NCBI GenBank assembly: GCA_003868215.1
Contig: QWDQ01000032.1
Coordinates: 124,001-188,000, forward strand
Direction of reading: 5' to 3'
Origin: Pseudophaeomoniella oleicola
Taxonomy: Eukaryota; Ascomycota; Eurotiomycetes; Phaeomoniellales; Phaeomoniellaceae
Length of the DNA stretch: 64,000 nucleotides
Shown here: in pieces, positions 1 through 10,944 of the stretch
Layout of the letters: each line of letters opens with the position of its first letter
Position numbering within the stretch: the first letter of the stretch is position 1
The notes under the pieces: generated by a model
Told to the model about the DNA's origin: nothing
What the model saw: the letters and a program-made list of their open reading frames with translations, nothing else
The model's database searches: none
Position numbers and translations under genes: made by a program

Positions 1-670
1 CACTCACTTAGACCTGCTGCATGGAATTTGCTATTTGCTCCTATATCCTCTCCTTGTCAATCAATGCCTTTGCCGAAAGACGAATATAATACCTCTGTGC
101 TCCGTGACACCGTCAAACTTGATAATCACGCAGAGAACAATGATCGCACAAATGAAGGGCACGTGATCCTCTGGGTTTCCCAATCTTACCGAGTGGTTCT
201 TCAAGATAGAAAAATCCCCCTGTTTACTACGGTACACAGCCTCACCCTTTCAATTTCCACAATAGTTGGCGCCGCATGAGAGCGGAGCGTGTCCATGGCG
301 AAAATTGGTTCACCAATAAGCGGCGCGTATCAACCATCTCTATCCTTCCACTGCATAGTACGTGGCCTACGCTTGATGGAGGATATCCTGCTCGCCTGGC
401 GGAAATGACCCGCCAAAAATGTGCCTTACGTTCCCCTCGCTCCCTTTTTTCTACGTGGTACTACGTGGTAATAGGGGGTGCGTCGTCCAAGCCATTGGTC
501 CGCGTGTCAACAACGTCCGTGTGAACTTACGTCGTAAACCCACATTGCGTAAGGCAATCTAATTGAGCAGAACGTCGAGACATGATGTGCCATTTTTAAC
601 TAACTTACATACATACAAGTATCTAATTTTCTCTCATGCGACGTTGCGTCGTGTAGTGGCAAAGTGCCGT
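1..670. other. Intergenic, left window edge
   Basis: No gene is recognised here. The stretch lies 3' of the calcium ATPase, which is read leftwards. The short open frames have no recognisable product. Positions 451-470 hold a direct duplication of CTACGTGGTA, a near relative of the TACGTAGTA palindrome found elsewhere in the window. Confidence 0.6.
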
Positions 671-3600
671 CTAATTAGCCTTGACCTTGCCGTTGGCTGT
701 TTGTGTATGTTCATGCTTTCCTACAGCCGGTTTCACATACAACACGCGTTCTAAAGCCTTCAGAGCCTCGTCAATGAGAACGACCGGAGCACTGATGAGC
801 AGGACTGCCTTCCACTCAGCCCAATTCAAAGGCACGATGCCAAAGAGACCTTGGAGGAACGGCGTGTAGAGAATGCCAAAGTGAAGGATCATGCTGAGCG
901 TGATGGCGAACACCAAAATCATGTTCTTCCACAAGGGGAGTGTAAGCAATGATTCCGAAGAGGACAGACCGTTCATCGCGTTGAACATCTCGATGACTAC
1001 CAGGATCGACAGCGAAACGGTGGACGCCGATTTCGCAGGGATCGACTGGGCGGCGAAAATGCCACAGTCAATGGCTGGATTGTATGATGAGCACTTGTGA
1101 AAATGCGACAGCTGCCAAAATGATATCTGGGGTCCTCCAGAGTAGAACATGAACCACCACGCATAACCAAAAACGGTAGCTGCTCCGACATAGACACCAA
1201 CGACCATATAACGGAAGAATAGCCATCCGCCAACCAACGCTTCATCACGCTTTCGTGGTGGCCGTCTCATGAGATCGTGGTCCGGAGGGTTGAACGAAAG
1301 GGCGGTGGCAGGCAATCCATCAGTGACAAGGTTAACCCACAAGAGTTGCACCGGGATCAAAGCCTCCGGCATGCCCAAAGCAGCAGTCAGGAAGATAGAC
1401 ACAACTTCTCCGATATTGGATGAGATGAGATACCGGATGAATTGCTGGGTGTTGCTGAAGATCGTTCGCCCTTCTTCCACAGCAAGCTCGATAGTTGCAA
1501 AATTGTCATCAGCCAAAACCATATCAGCAGCCAACTTGGCAACATCGGTTCCTGATCCCATAGCCACACCGATATCAGCCTTTTTCAGGGCCGGCGCATC
1601 ATTGACACCATCGCCAGTCATAGCGACAACTTCGCCGCTGGATTGCAGGAGGTCGACAAGCTTGGATTTGTGCGTTGGCTCCGTTCTGGAGAATAGGGAC
1701 GCTCTTTGAACCGCCTCCAGCTTCTCACTTTCGGACAAATTGTCAAATTCACGCCCGGTGTAGCTTTTGCCCGTGAGGTTTTCGCTCTCGCCGAAGACAC
1801 CGATCTGTCGGCAAATAGCCTCAGCAGTATTTTGATTATCTCCCGTGATGACGATCACTCGAATACCAGCTTCCTTACATTTACGGATCGAATCGGCGAC
1901 TTCTGGCCGCGGAGGATCACGCATACCAACAAGACCGATAAGCGTCATGTTCTGCTCGAGTTGGGCATATTCGGCAGTAGTCTTTGCAGAATGAAGGAGG
2001 GGATTAGATCCCATATCCTCCACGCTAGCAATGGCCAGAATTCGCAGTCCACGATTACCGTATTCGATGACTTCCTCAGAGATCAGTGAAGCGTGTTGCT
2101 TTGATAGTGGGACTCGCTTGCCACTGGACCCCAAGAGGATGTGAGAACAGCGGTCGAGAACAGATTCAGGAGCACCCTTAACCAGCAACTTTTGATTGTT
2201 ACCCGTGCCAGCCAAGACAGACATACTCTTGCGATCCCTGGAGAACTCAAATGTCGCTTGCAAAGGCAGCTTCGACTCGTAGTACTTGCTAGCATGATGC
2301 AATCGGTCCTCAACGGGAACGGTACTGCGTTTCTTGTTGACCATAGGATTATCGGTGCCAATCTTCTCCACAAGAGCTCTAAGAGCTCCCTCGGTGGGCT
2401 CTCCAACGTTGCTGTAATTACCTGTTTTTGCATCGTATGCAAGGACAGAATCGTTGCAAAGAGCCATGACCTCGTTCAACTGTTGTATTGTGCTTGAAGT
2501 AGTAGCTGGGCTCTCGATGATCTTCCCGGCCCGGCTCATCTTACCTTCTGGTGCAAATGTTGTGCCTTCCACCTCGATCTCCTCAAGACCCTTTCCGTTG
2601 TCACTCAAATAGACTACCTTTTCAACACTCATCTGATTTGTAGTCAATGTACCCGTCTTGTCGGAGCAGATAACGCTACAACTACCGAGCGTTTCGACAG
2701 ACGGGAGACTTCTGACGACCGCGTTTTTCGCGGCCATCTTTCGTGTTCCAAGAGCGAGACATGTGGTGATTACCGCAGCCAAACCTTCGGGGATAGCAGC
2801 AACACCTAGAGAGACGGCGATTTTGAGGTAGTAGATGGCGCCCTTCGCAAAGCTACCGTGTGCCGGATCGCGGAAATGCTGGATGTTGATAAGCCATACA
2901 AGGATACAGATAACAGTAATGACCTTCGCGAGGCTGTCACCAAAATCGTCGAGCTTCTGTTTAAGAGGCGTTGGCTCGGAGATCTGGGAGGTGATACTTT
3001 CATGGATATCTCCAATCGCAGTGGAACCGCCTGTCAACACAACCACGGCCGTAGCATGACCCGTAACAACGGTGGTGCCAGAGAAGATAAGGTTGATTTG
3101 GTCCTGTTTTACTGCTTGCGGATCGTCGATTGCCTTGACGTCCTTGTCGACACTTTCACTCTCACCCGTTAAGATAGCCTGATCGACCTTGAAGCTATTG
3201 CTTTGTATCGACAGTAGACGGCAATCCGCAGGGATACGATCTCCCACGGCCACGCTGATGATATCTCCAGGAACGAGTTCTTCAGCCTTGATTCTCTGCG
3301 TATGTCCATTCCTGACAACCTTGGCCTCGTTGGCTGAGTACTCTTGCAATGCTGCTATAGCTTTCTCCGCGCTACTCTCTTGTGAAACACCGACGACCGC
3401 ATTGAGAATCAGGATAGTTAATATCTATGGACATTGGAAGTCAGTAACTGCTTATGAGAGCAATTCCAGACGATAAACTTACCACCACCGGGTCCACGAA
3501 AGCCGTCCAATCGTCCCCTTCGTCAAACAAGGCCAAGACGAACGAAATGGCGGCGGAACCAAGTAAGATTAGAACCAATTGATCTTTGAATTGTTCCAAA

Positions 3601-3810
3601 ACGAGCTTCCACAATGGAGTGGGAGGGTCTTCAGGTAAAGCTGTTCATTGGGTCAGGGGACAGTACGGGGAGCGCAAACAAGGGAAACGCACCATTGCTA
3701 CCATGTTGTCTTCTTAAATCAGCGACTTGCGCATCAGAAAGGCCCCCTTGTTCAGTGACACCGAAGTGCTTCAGAACATCAGGACCAGACTTCAGATAGG
3801 ACTGATCCAT
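671..3810 (-). CDS. SERCA-type P-type calcium ATPase
   Basis: This gene encodes an endoplasmic-reticulum-type calcium pump that moves Ca2+ from cytosol into the ER/secretory lumen using ATP. Exons on the minus strand are 3693-3810, 3483-3640 and 671-3424; they join in frame to 1009 aa, normal for the family. The start is the first ATG, opening [17 protein letters not shown], typical of the SERCA N-terminal actuator segment. Seen in the protein: the actuator loop TGES at about 178-181, the membrane-4 calcium-site motif PEGL at about 304-307, the phosphorylation motif DKTGTLT with D347, the hinge motif [12 protein letters not shown], and about ten membrane segments. The C-terminus is charged and polar ([16 protein letters not shown]) and is not a KDEL/KKXX signal I can name. 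No neighbour suggests a shared pathway. Identification is firm; the intron boundaries fit GTAAGT/GTGCGT donors. Confidence 0.96.
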
Positions 3811-6187
3811 CGTGCGGCCTCCTATAGCCTCGAGTTTACGACGAGTGTATATCCTGAGCGCGGCTGAACATGGGTGGAAATAATAGCTTCCCAGGGCAAA
3901 TGAATATCTCTATAAGCGAGTAAATCATCAAAATCTTTTTCTATGAGATACTGAACACCGTAGCGACAGAAGTGTTTGGACTGAGATCGAAATGGTTGGG
4001 CTGGGCCCCACTGAATGCGGGCAAATAAATCAGCGAAGTTCGATAAACGTGTCTTCTCCAAACTTGTCCTCGCAGATTCTCAGATAATCAATTAATTAAT
4101 AAAGAAAGGAGATCTGACAACGGAGATGAGCTTTAAGGGTCCAGATCGTTCGTCGTTAACTAAACTCACTTGGGACGAATATCTGTACATAATAGAACCA
4201 TTGGCTTCAGAGCCGCAGGAACAGGGACGTTTCCAACATACTACCACAATATGTTACTTCTCTTATCGACATCACGTGGCTTGGTTTGGAGGTCAATTCT
4301 ATCGCAGTCAAGAACACTAGTCGTCCGTAGACGTTGTCAGATTTCCTCTGGTAGATACCTAGGCGACGTGCACGGTACTCGCATTGATCGTAGCTCCATT
4401 GCAATCGCCAGAACCCATCGACTCTCAACCCCTTGCAATCAACCAAGATAGATAAGCAGAAGTTGGGCGATAGCATTCGTGAGTATTGAGTCTGATCACT
4501 TCCTCATCGTGTGATGGTCAATAGCCAGAGTCGTGCTTCTATGGGAACTATGCTAGTCAGTCAGTTGGAGAGATACCAGCTACACTTGACCATATCAGCA
4601 TCCTTCACCATTCTCAGCATGACTTCCTCGCAGGGATATCGAGAGGGTGTGAAGAGTTGTCGCGTGACTACACCATCGGTCGTTCTGGTCGACCTCACGG
4701 TCGGCTCGCTAAGCTCGGTTAGAAAAAGGGTTGTGAAGCCTCATATGTATATATTGGCCGGTGATCTCTTTCGTGATAGACCATCCCGGGTGCATTCTCA
4801 TCCGATGGTATAGTAGGGTTGCGTCTGTATGGGATGGTCTTGAAGATAGCACTCTTCTCGAGAGTATCACCATGTAGAAGGTAGGGATGCTTCAACGGAT
4901 AAACTCGGGCAAACAAATAGTTCCCCATTGGTGGTGGCACCTCAAAAGCCGAGAGGTCTGGCTTGGATCGGCAAGATAGAACACCTGCTGAGGGAGGGTT
5001 GGCTAGTAGAGCTACAATGACTGTACGGCATATGAGATCCGAAGTCGATGCTCACTCCCCCCTCCCCCTCACGAGTACAGTGTGGCTCAAAATGTTGCAA
5101 TCGAGGTAGGTCGTTAGCGAATAAGTAAGATCCTTCGCAGACGACGACATTTCTAGATGGCTGTCTGATAACGTCAATGTCGACGATTCCTTGACCCGCG
5201 GCCGTGCGATCGTTGTTTCTTTGTTTCCCAGATTAGATGAAACAACGGGACTGTTTGCTGAAGGCGGCTGAAGAGGTGGGATGAAGATGGCTATGCTGAT
5301 TTGCTACCTAGATCCTAGTACACATATAGACAGGTATAGCCAATAACGCGCGCAAGCCAGATATTGGTCTTGTGGAAGCGCCGGCGGCAAAGATGCATGT
5401 CCTACGTAGGAACCAATAGGGAAATTCCGTCACGCTCGGATGCTCTCCACCAAATGCACCTCATCCCTTCCCGTTCCTGACCCTTGTGCAACGTACTACG
5501 TAGTAAGAACTCCTCAGCATCTTCCGGCGAACCACATTACCCGACCTTATAAACAGAGTCTGGATATTGATAGAGCCGCCGACTTAGTTCCACCCTCTAA
5601 GCAACAACTTCCGTTTCCAGTTTCTGCGTCTACACGATGTGGGCAAATACCCGGGACCGTACACCATCCCACCCATTAGACGAGACGGGTTTCCCTGCGA
5701 TGCGTATGCAGAGGTCCCTCATCTTACTCCCAAAGAGACTGATCATGTCGTCTACTCCCTGCTGAATGGAGAAAGGTTGCGCTGCATGACCCGGGGTAGA
5801 TGCACAGAGTTCTAATTATGATGACAGGGGTTTGATATGGTGCATCCAGCTGGTGGCTCACTGTCCGCAAGATCTTCTATATTTCTGTCCTCTGGCCCCA
5901 ATTTGTGTCCATTTCGTAGAACACGACCATCAAGATCTTCTTGTGCAACCGAGACTGCTGTATCCCAAACCCCTTCCAATCTTTGTCTGTTCATCGAATC
6001 TCCTTCAACGTTCGTGCGGTTGTCATTCCCTTTCATTTCAATCTTATCCTTTCCTTCCTCACCTATTCCCGTGTCAACTACGATTCTTAATACTACTTCT
6101 CCCTCCCGACGTCTTCGATATTATCGGACTTCTTTTTATCTTTCGAATTCGAGTTTCCTCTCCAATTTACCTTTGCAGAGTCTCAGG
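3811..6187. other. Long divergent intergenic region
   Basis: This 2.4-kb region lies between the calcium ATPase (leftward) and the Ser-rich protein gene (rightward). No open frame here looks like a gene. It holds a perfect TACTACGTAGTA palindrome at 5494-5505 and a CCTACGTAGG palindrome at 5401-5410. The last 300 bases before 6188 are very pyrimidine-rich (C/T tracts), as in many fungal promoters and leaders. Confidence 0.6.
5494..5505. repeat. TACTACGTAGTA palindrome, copy 1
   Basis: A perfect 12-bp palindrome, identical to copies at 19268, 20290 and 49630. Function unknown. Confidence 0.8.
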
Positions 6188-7606
6188 ATGGCTGCCATAC
6201 TCGATTCTATCGTGCCTGCTCGACGTCGCGAGAAACGCCGTATTCTTGCTCTAGAAGAACGCCTTCATGCCCGCTGGGGCGATCTTTCGATCACAGCACC
6301 TACAGAACGGGCTTGGAGCTCGCTCTCATCTACAAACCCTGAGCTGGAGGCCCGTGCCTCTAGCCTCCAAATTCTCGAACCCGTTGATGAAGTCGATTAT
6401 TATAGCACAGACGAAGAGCTGGAAGCGGAGGAGCCATACTATGAGGGAAAACAGAAGGACGCAGATCGCCATTTGGCAACGTTCACCCTGACCATACCAT
6501 TGCCTTGGTTCACGACCAAGAGGGACCATAAGAAGATGTCTTCTATTGATACCGCTCCGCTAGAGACCTCAACACACAGCGGCTCAGCTGTGGGGAATCA
6601 AACGTCACAAATTGAGGCCGCATTCCCTACTTCTGTACATTACAAGTCTACGTCGGACGCTTATCTCCAGCCACTTGATACGGCTCCTACAAGCCAATCT
6701 ATGTCACCCACAGTCACATACAATCCTACGTCGGAGGAACAGAGGACGGCAATGAAATCAATGGCAACTCGTCCTTCTGTCTCTTACGAGTCAAACATTA
6801 AGAATGAGCAAAGACTACCATCAAGCGAAGCAGCCTTACCTCGTGCAGAAGTGGATGTGCCATCCACTGCCCGATCTTCCCCTTCTCTTTGCACCGACAG
6901 TACCGTGGGCACCCTCTCCACACGCAGCTCTGCTCTGGATGACGTTATCAAGGATGTTTCCGGGCTTGCCCTTAGCCCAGCCTCCAGCCCAGGATCGAAA
7001 CAGGGGTATTTCCGTAGGTCGGTGTCGGTCGGACCCATTCCAAGGTCGAGTCACCGTGAATCAGCGTCCTCGGAGTCTAGTAAAGAGGGTAGAGATGCCT
7101 CTTTCGACATGGTGGGAGGAAGTCGAACAGACACTCGGCCTACGGGAAGCTATTACAGATCCCTTACTCAAGAGTACAAGCAAATCGGGAAAACAGTGGA
7201 AGACGCTGCGGTGGCTGAGTACAGGAACAAAGTAAAGAGAAGTAGCAGTCAGAGTTCCATGCCTAAAAGGAACCGTGACACATCTTTGCAACGGGCGATG
7301 ATAGCACCAAGAGCGAATACTGATGTATCCATTCAAAGGCTCCAACAAAGCGAAAGGAATCGAGGAAGTCGAGGTATTCTGGCGACTAGGGGTATGTCTA
7401 TTGATAGCTTTCAAGTCGGCACGCCGGGGAGGTCAAGGAACATGTCAGTCGATCGATCCCGGAAGTCATCCAGGGAAAAGACCACCCACCGGCCAACAGA
7501 ACATACACGGTCTATGTCTGTGGACAGAAGCAGAGCGTTAATCAAGGAAAGTTCTCGTCAGCGCCCACAAGAACTGGTACCTCAGGCGGAGGATCTTTGG
7601 GGATAA
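6188..7606 (+). CDS. Ser/Arg-rich disordered protein, unknown function
   Basis: A single-exon gene of 472 aa that I do not recognise. The N-terminus is the most structured part: a basic segment (VPARRREKRRILALEER) followed by WGDLS and an acidic patch with paired Glu (about residues 75-90). The rest is Ser/Thr/Pro-rich and probably disordered. The C-terminal third carries basic phosphosite-like repeats: RRSVSVG, RGMSID, RNMSVDRSR and RSMSVDRSR, the last two nearly identical. RxxS contexts like these are typical substrates of basophilic kinases or 14-3-3 ligands; that is inference. The frame is open upstream to an ATG at 5837, but that 117-codon extension is encoded by pyrimidine-rich leader-like DNA, so I chose the ATG at 6188. 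Confidence 0.75.
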   Translation: MAAILDSIVPARRREKRRILALEERLHARWGDLSITAPTERAWSSLSSTNPELEARASSLQILEPVDEVDYYSTDEELEAEEPYYEGKQKDADRHLATFTLTIPLPWFTTKRDHKKMSSIDTAPLETSTHSGSAVGNQTSQIEAAFPTSVHYKSTSDAYLQPLDTAPTSQSMSPTVTYNPTSEEQRTAMKSMATRPSVSYESNIKNEQRLPSSEAALPRAEVDVPSTARSSPSLCTDSTVGTLSTRSSALDDVIKDVSGLALSPASSPGSKQGYFRRSVSVGPIPRSSHRESASSESSKEGRDASFDMVGGSRTDTRPTGSYYRSLTQEYKQIGKTVEDAAVAEYRNKVKRSSSQSSMPKRNRDTSLQRAMIAPRANTDVSIQRLQQSERNRGSRGILATRGMSIDSFQVGTPGRSRNMSVDRSRKSSREKTTHRPTEHTRSMSVDRSRALIKESSRQRPQELVPQAEDLWG

Positions 7607-8098
7607 TTTCAATTCTGAGAATATAATTAATTGCCGGTATCTGACCTGCAGATTTGCGGAAGATTGTGCCTTCATTAATGCTTAAATTTTGCTGTGCTTT
7701 GGTCACTTGCAGGCCAGACGGAGCCGTACAAGGTGTCTGGGCTCCTTGAATCAGACTCGGAAGTAGGGCTGCACTGTTCTCCTAAATCTTCAGACACTTG
7801 TTTAAAGCAGTCTGCCTGTAGACTATTCTCTGTATTTATGTACTTGATGTACTTATATACATACCTGGTACATACATTAGACAAAAAGGTGGAAAGCGAC
7901 GTGGCTTACCCAGAATTGAAAAAGAAAGACGGGAGAGGACCCTTGCACCAAAACGCGTCAACCAGGACAGCTATCCATAAGTTTATCCTAAGATATCGCA
8001 CCTGAGAACCCTCGCTGCCAGGGCGATCACCAAATGATCCCCAACAGACATAGTCCCGTACGAAACAAGACACCTGGGTCTTTGGCCGGTGTGTGACG
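7607..8098. other. Intergenic, promoter of GH47 gene
   Basis: A 492-bp spacer between two rightward genes. It should contain the 3' end of the Ser-rich gene and the promoter and leader of the mannosidase gene. I see no clear TATA box and no coding sequence. Confidence 0.55.
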
Positions 8099-10549
8099 AT
8101 GTCTTTTCAAATTCCGCAGAATGTACCTTCATTCAGCAGCGCTCAACGTTCCTACGAAGACGGCCACTGGCGAGCAGCGCATCGCAACACCGCTCCAAAT
8201 GGTAGCATCGGTACCAAATTCAATGACTTTTTCGCCCAAGAAAAGGATCTTCCAATGTACAAGGACAAGCCGAGCTATGCTACCGGCAAGAAGCGCCCTC
8301 TCCTTCAGCGCAAGAGGACATGGGGCATCGGGGCGCTTTTGTTCTTCCTGCTGTTCTGGTGGCTTCGGCCCACTGGTCATCGGTCGGCGCTGTCGCCAGG
8401 GGTACCAGATATAGCTGGGAAGTATCTGTGGACCTCAGTACAAAAACCAAACCCAAAACGTCCGAAGGCAGCGGACTGGGAGATACGGCGGCAGAGTGTC
8501 AGAGATGCTTTCCTGATATCCTGGGAAGGATATCAGCAATATGCCTGGGGCATGGACGAATACCATCCGCTGTCAAAGAACGGCCGTAACATGGTTGAAG
8601 GAGGCATGGGCTGGATACTTGTCGATGCGCTGGACACCGCGATGATAATGAACCTGACCTCATGCGTCAAGGATGCGCGTGATTGGATCTCAACTTCTTT
8701 GCGCTACGATGCCCACCATGAAGTCAACACCTTCGAAACGACTATCCGGATGCTCGGCGGCCTCCTATCTGCCCACTATCTATCTACCACTTTTCCGGAT
8801 ATGGCGCCCTTGACTGAAGACGATGTTAGTCAGCCGGGAGAAGATCTCTATATCGAGAAGGCCACCGATCTGGCAGATCGTATTCTGGGAGCCTTCGACA
8901 CGCCAACTGGCATTCCCTATGCATCTTTCAATCTCAACACATCTCGAGGCATCCCGTCCCACGCAGACGCAGGTGCATCTTCCACAGCAGAAGCCGCTAC
9001 TACGCAGTTGGAATTCAAGTATCTCGCAAAACTTACGGGGGAGCCACACTATTGGAATAAGGCAGAAAGAGTCATCGAGGTCATTGATGCAAATCACATG
9101 CCAGGCGGGCTGTTGCCCATCTTCATATACCCTACCACAGGTTCTTTCCGAGGCGATAATATCCGCCTTGGCTCGAGAGGGGACAGCTATTATGAGTACC
9201 TCATCAAACAATACCTTCAGACTTCTAAGGGCGAGCCTGTGTATCTTGAACTGTGGAATGAGGCACTTGCAGGAATCAAGGAGCATCTCATTACGTATTC
9301 CAAGGAGGCTAGCCTTACCATTCTGGCCGAACGTCCGAATGGCCTCTCAAGAGAGCTTTCACCGAAGATGGACCATTTGGTGTGCTTCATGCCGGGCACT
9401 ATTGCTCTAGCTGCCACTGGGGGTCGTACCGTTGCACAAGCCAAGCAGGATGGTACGTGGACAACAGAGGACGAAGGAAACATGCAGCTTGCACGTGAGC
9501 TGATGAAGACCTGCTGGTCAATGTACAAAGCGACTACAACAGGTCTCGCACCTGAGATCACTTATTATGTTGTGGACGACCCTCCGAGAATGTACAAGGA
9601 TTTCAAAGTGCAGCCTGTTTCCAAAGCCCTCGATGAATCTGAGGATGCGGACTGGCGGTCTGATATTAACATCCACGGCAATGACGAACACAACCTTCAG
9701 CGTCCTGAGACAGTCGAATCTCTCTTGTATATGTGGCGTATTACAGGAGATGAGATATACCGGGAATGGGGCTGGGATATGTTCAAAGCATTCGTCAAGC
9801 ACACGTCATATCCTCCGTTGAGTGACGGCGACGAGTCCCAGATATATGCATTCATGTCCCTCAATTCTGCAAATACCAATGATCCAGACCATCAACCCCC
9901 AAAACGACGTGACAATATGGAATCCTTCTGGCTAGCTGAAACCCTGAAGTACTTCTACTTGCTTTTCTCGCCCAATGATCTTCTCCCTTTGGATCAAACT
10001 GTTATCAATACTGAAGCGCATTTCTTTCCACGCTTTGAGCTGGGAAAGAATTTCAAGACCGGCTGGAAGCGAGGGGTGAAGAGAGAGTTTGTTGACGACG
10101 ATGAAAAGCCAGTGCAGGCGCCTCCAACGGTAGTGAAGATTGAGACCATCGTCAGTGAGAAGGCTACAGATGTCGCATCACCGAAAACTCCAGAGGTGCT
10201 GGTCGAGGCTGTAAGAGCGGAGGCAATGAGGCAGGTTGGAAAAATGGCGGAACAATTGAATCAAGAACCATCGAAAGAGGAAACGAATAGGGAGAAAATC
10301 AACCAGGCTGGTGACGTCTACTCTCTTGAGTTGAGCGCAGAGCAGAGTGCTCTTAACGAGGCAATTCGAGCGGAGGCGATGAGACAAGCCGGTAGCAAAA
10401 GTGACACTGTAGCATCCAAGAAGGATGCCGCGAGAGAGAAGGAAGGATCTCCGAATCCACACGAAGATAATCCAGAGGTAGCTGCATTGAATGAGGCTAT
10501 CAGGGCAGAAGCCATGAGGCAGTCACGTCAGCAAAAAGTCACCGGATGA
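8099..10549 (+). CDS. GH47 alpha-1,2-mannosidase with repeated C-terminal tail
   Basis: A single-exon gene for 816 aa. GH47 enzymes trim alpha-1,2-linked mannose from N-glycans or misfolded glycoproteins in ER/Golgi. The protein is type II: a short cytosolic N-terminus, one membrane segment at about 76-90 (GIGALLFFLLFWWL), then the catalytic barrel from about 125 to 650. Family signatures are present: FETTIRMLGGLLSAHY, MDHLVCFMPG, RPETVESLLYMWR and RRDNMESFWLAETLKY, including the conserved acidic residues. After the catalytic domain is a tail of about 150 residues not usual for the family. It is charged and helical, with three near-identical copies of a motif LNEAIRAEAMRQ (residues about 702-712, 752-763 and 797-808). 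The start is the first ATG; an in-frame GTG two codons earlier is ignored. Whether it is an ER mannosidase I, an EDEM-like or a Golgi form cannot be settled here; the TM anchor and motif set favour a processing mannosidase. Confidence 0.94.
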   Translation: MSFQIPQNVPSFSSAQRSYEDGHWRAAHRNTAPNGSIGTKFNDFFAQEKDLPMYKDKPSYATGKKRPLLQRKRTWGIGALLFFLLFWWLRPTGHRSALSPGVPDIAGKYLWTSVQKPNPKRPKAADWEIRRQSVRDAFLISWEGYQQYAWGMDEYHPLSKNGRNMVEGGMGWILVDALDTAMIMNLTSCVKDARDWISTSLRYDAHHEVNTFETTIRMLGGLLSAHYLSTTFPDMAPLTEDDVSQPGEDLYIEKATDLADRILGAFDTPTGIPYASFNLNTSRGIPSHADAGASSTAEAATTQLEFKYLAKLTGEPHYWNKAERVIEVIDANHMPGGLLPIFIYPTTGSFRGDNIRLGSRGDSYYEYLIKQYLQTSKGEPVYLELWNEALAGIKEHLITYSKEASLTILAERPNGLSRELSPKMDHLVCFMPGTIALAATGGRTVAQAKQDGTWTTEDEGNMQLARELMKTCWSMYKATTTGLAPEITYYVVDDPPRMYKDFKVQPVSKALDESEDADWRSDINIHGNDEHNLQRPETVESLLYMWRITGDEIYREWGWDMFKAFVKHTSYPPLSDGDESQIYAFMSLNSANTNDPDHQPPKRRDNMESFWLAETLKYFYLLFSPNDLLPLDQTVINTEAHFFPRFELGKNFKTGWKRGVKREFVDDDEKPVQAPPTVVKIETIVSEKATDVASPKTPEVLVEAVRAEAMRQVGKMAEQLNQEPSKEETNREKINQAGDVYSLELSAEQSALNEAIRAEAMRQAGSKSDTVASKKDAAREKEGSPNPHEDNPEVAALNEAIRAEAMRQSRQQKVTG

Positions 10550-10944
10550 TCTTCTAGGGTTATTGCATTGCAAGGAGTTAAGGTGGACATTTTCTCGTCA
10601 ATTTGTTCAAGATACGTATTCACATATAGCATGGCATCAGGCGTAAAAAGGCATGCCATTACGATAATCATATTGGATACACGTCTTTCACAGTTTGTCA
10701 ATATCAATGTCATGGTTTGTCTTGAATCAGTGTCATCATACAATCCTCTATAGTTGTTGTTGTAGAGTTTTAGCCTTCACCTAGCAGGATTACATCGTGT
10801 TACTGTTTGATGGAATAGAACCTGTTCGATTTCCTATTCATCAACGACCAAGGGAAGTTCCTCTTTCAAGAGGCCGACATTAAGAAGTGTATTCACGCGG
10901 TAGGTGCTTACCATCAACATGCTTACCTAGCCTTCGACAATACC
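10550..10944. other. Intergenic spacer
   Basis: This 395-bp spacer lies between two rightward genes. No coding sequence or notable motif was seen. Confidence 0.5.
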
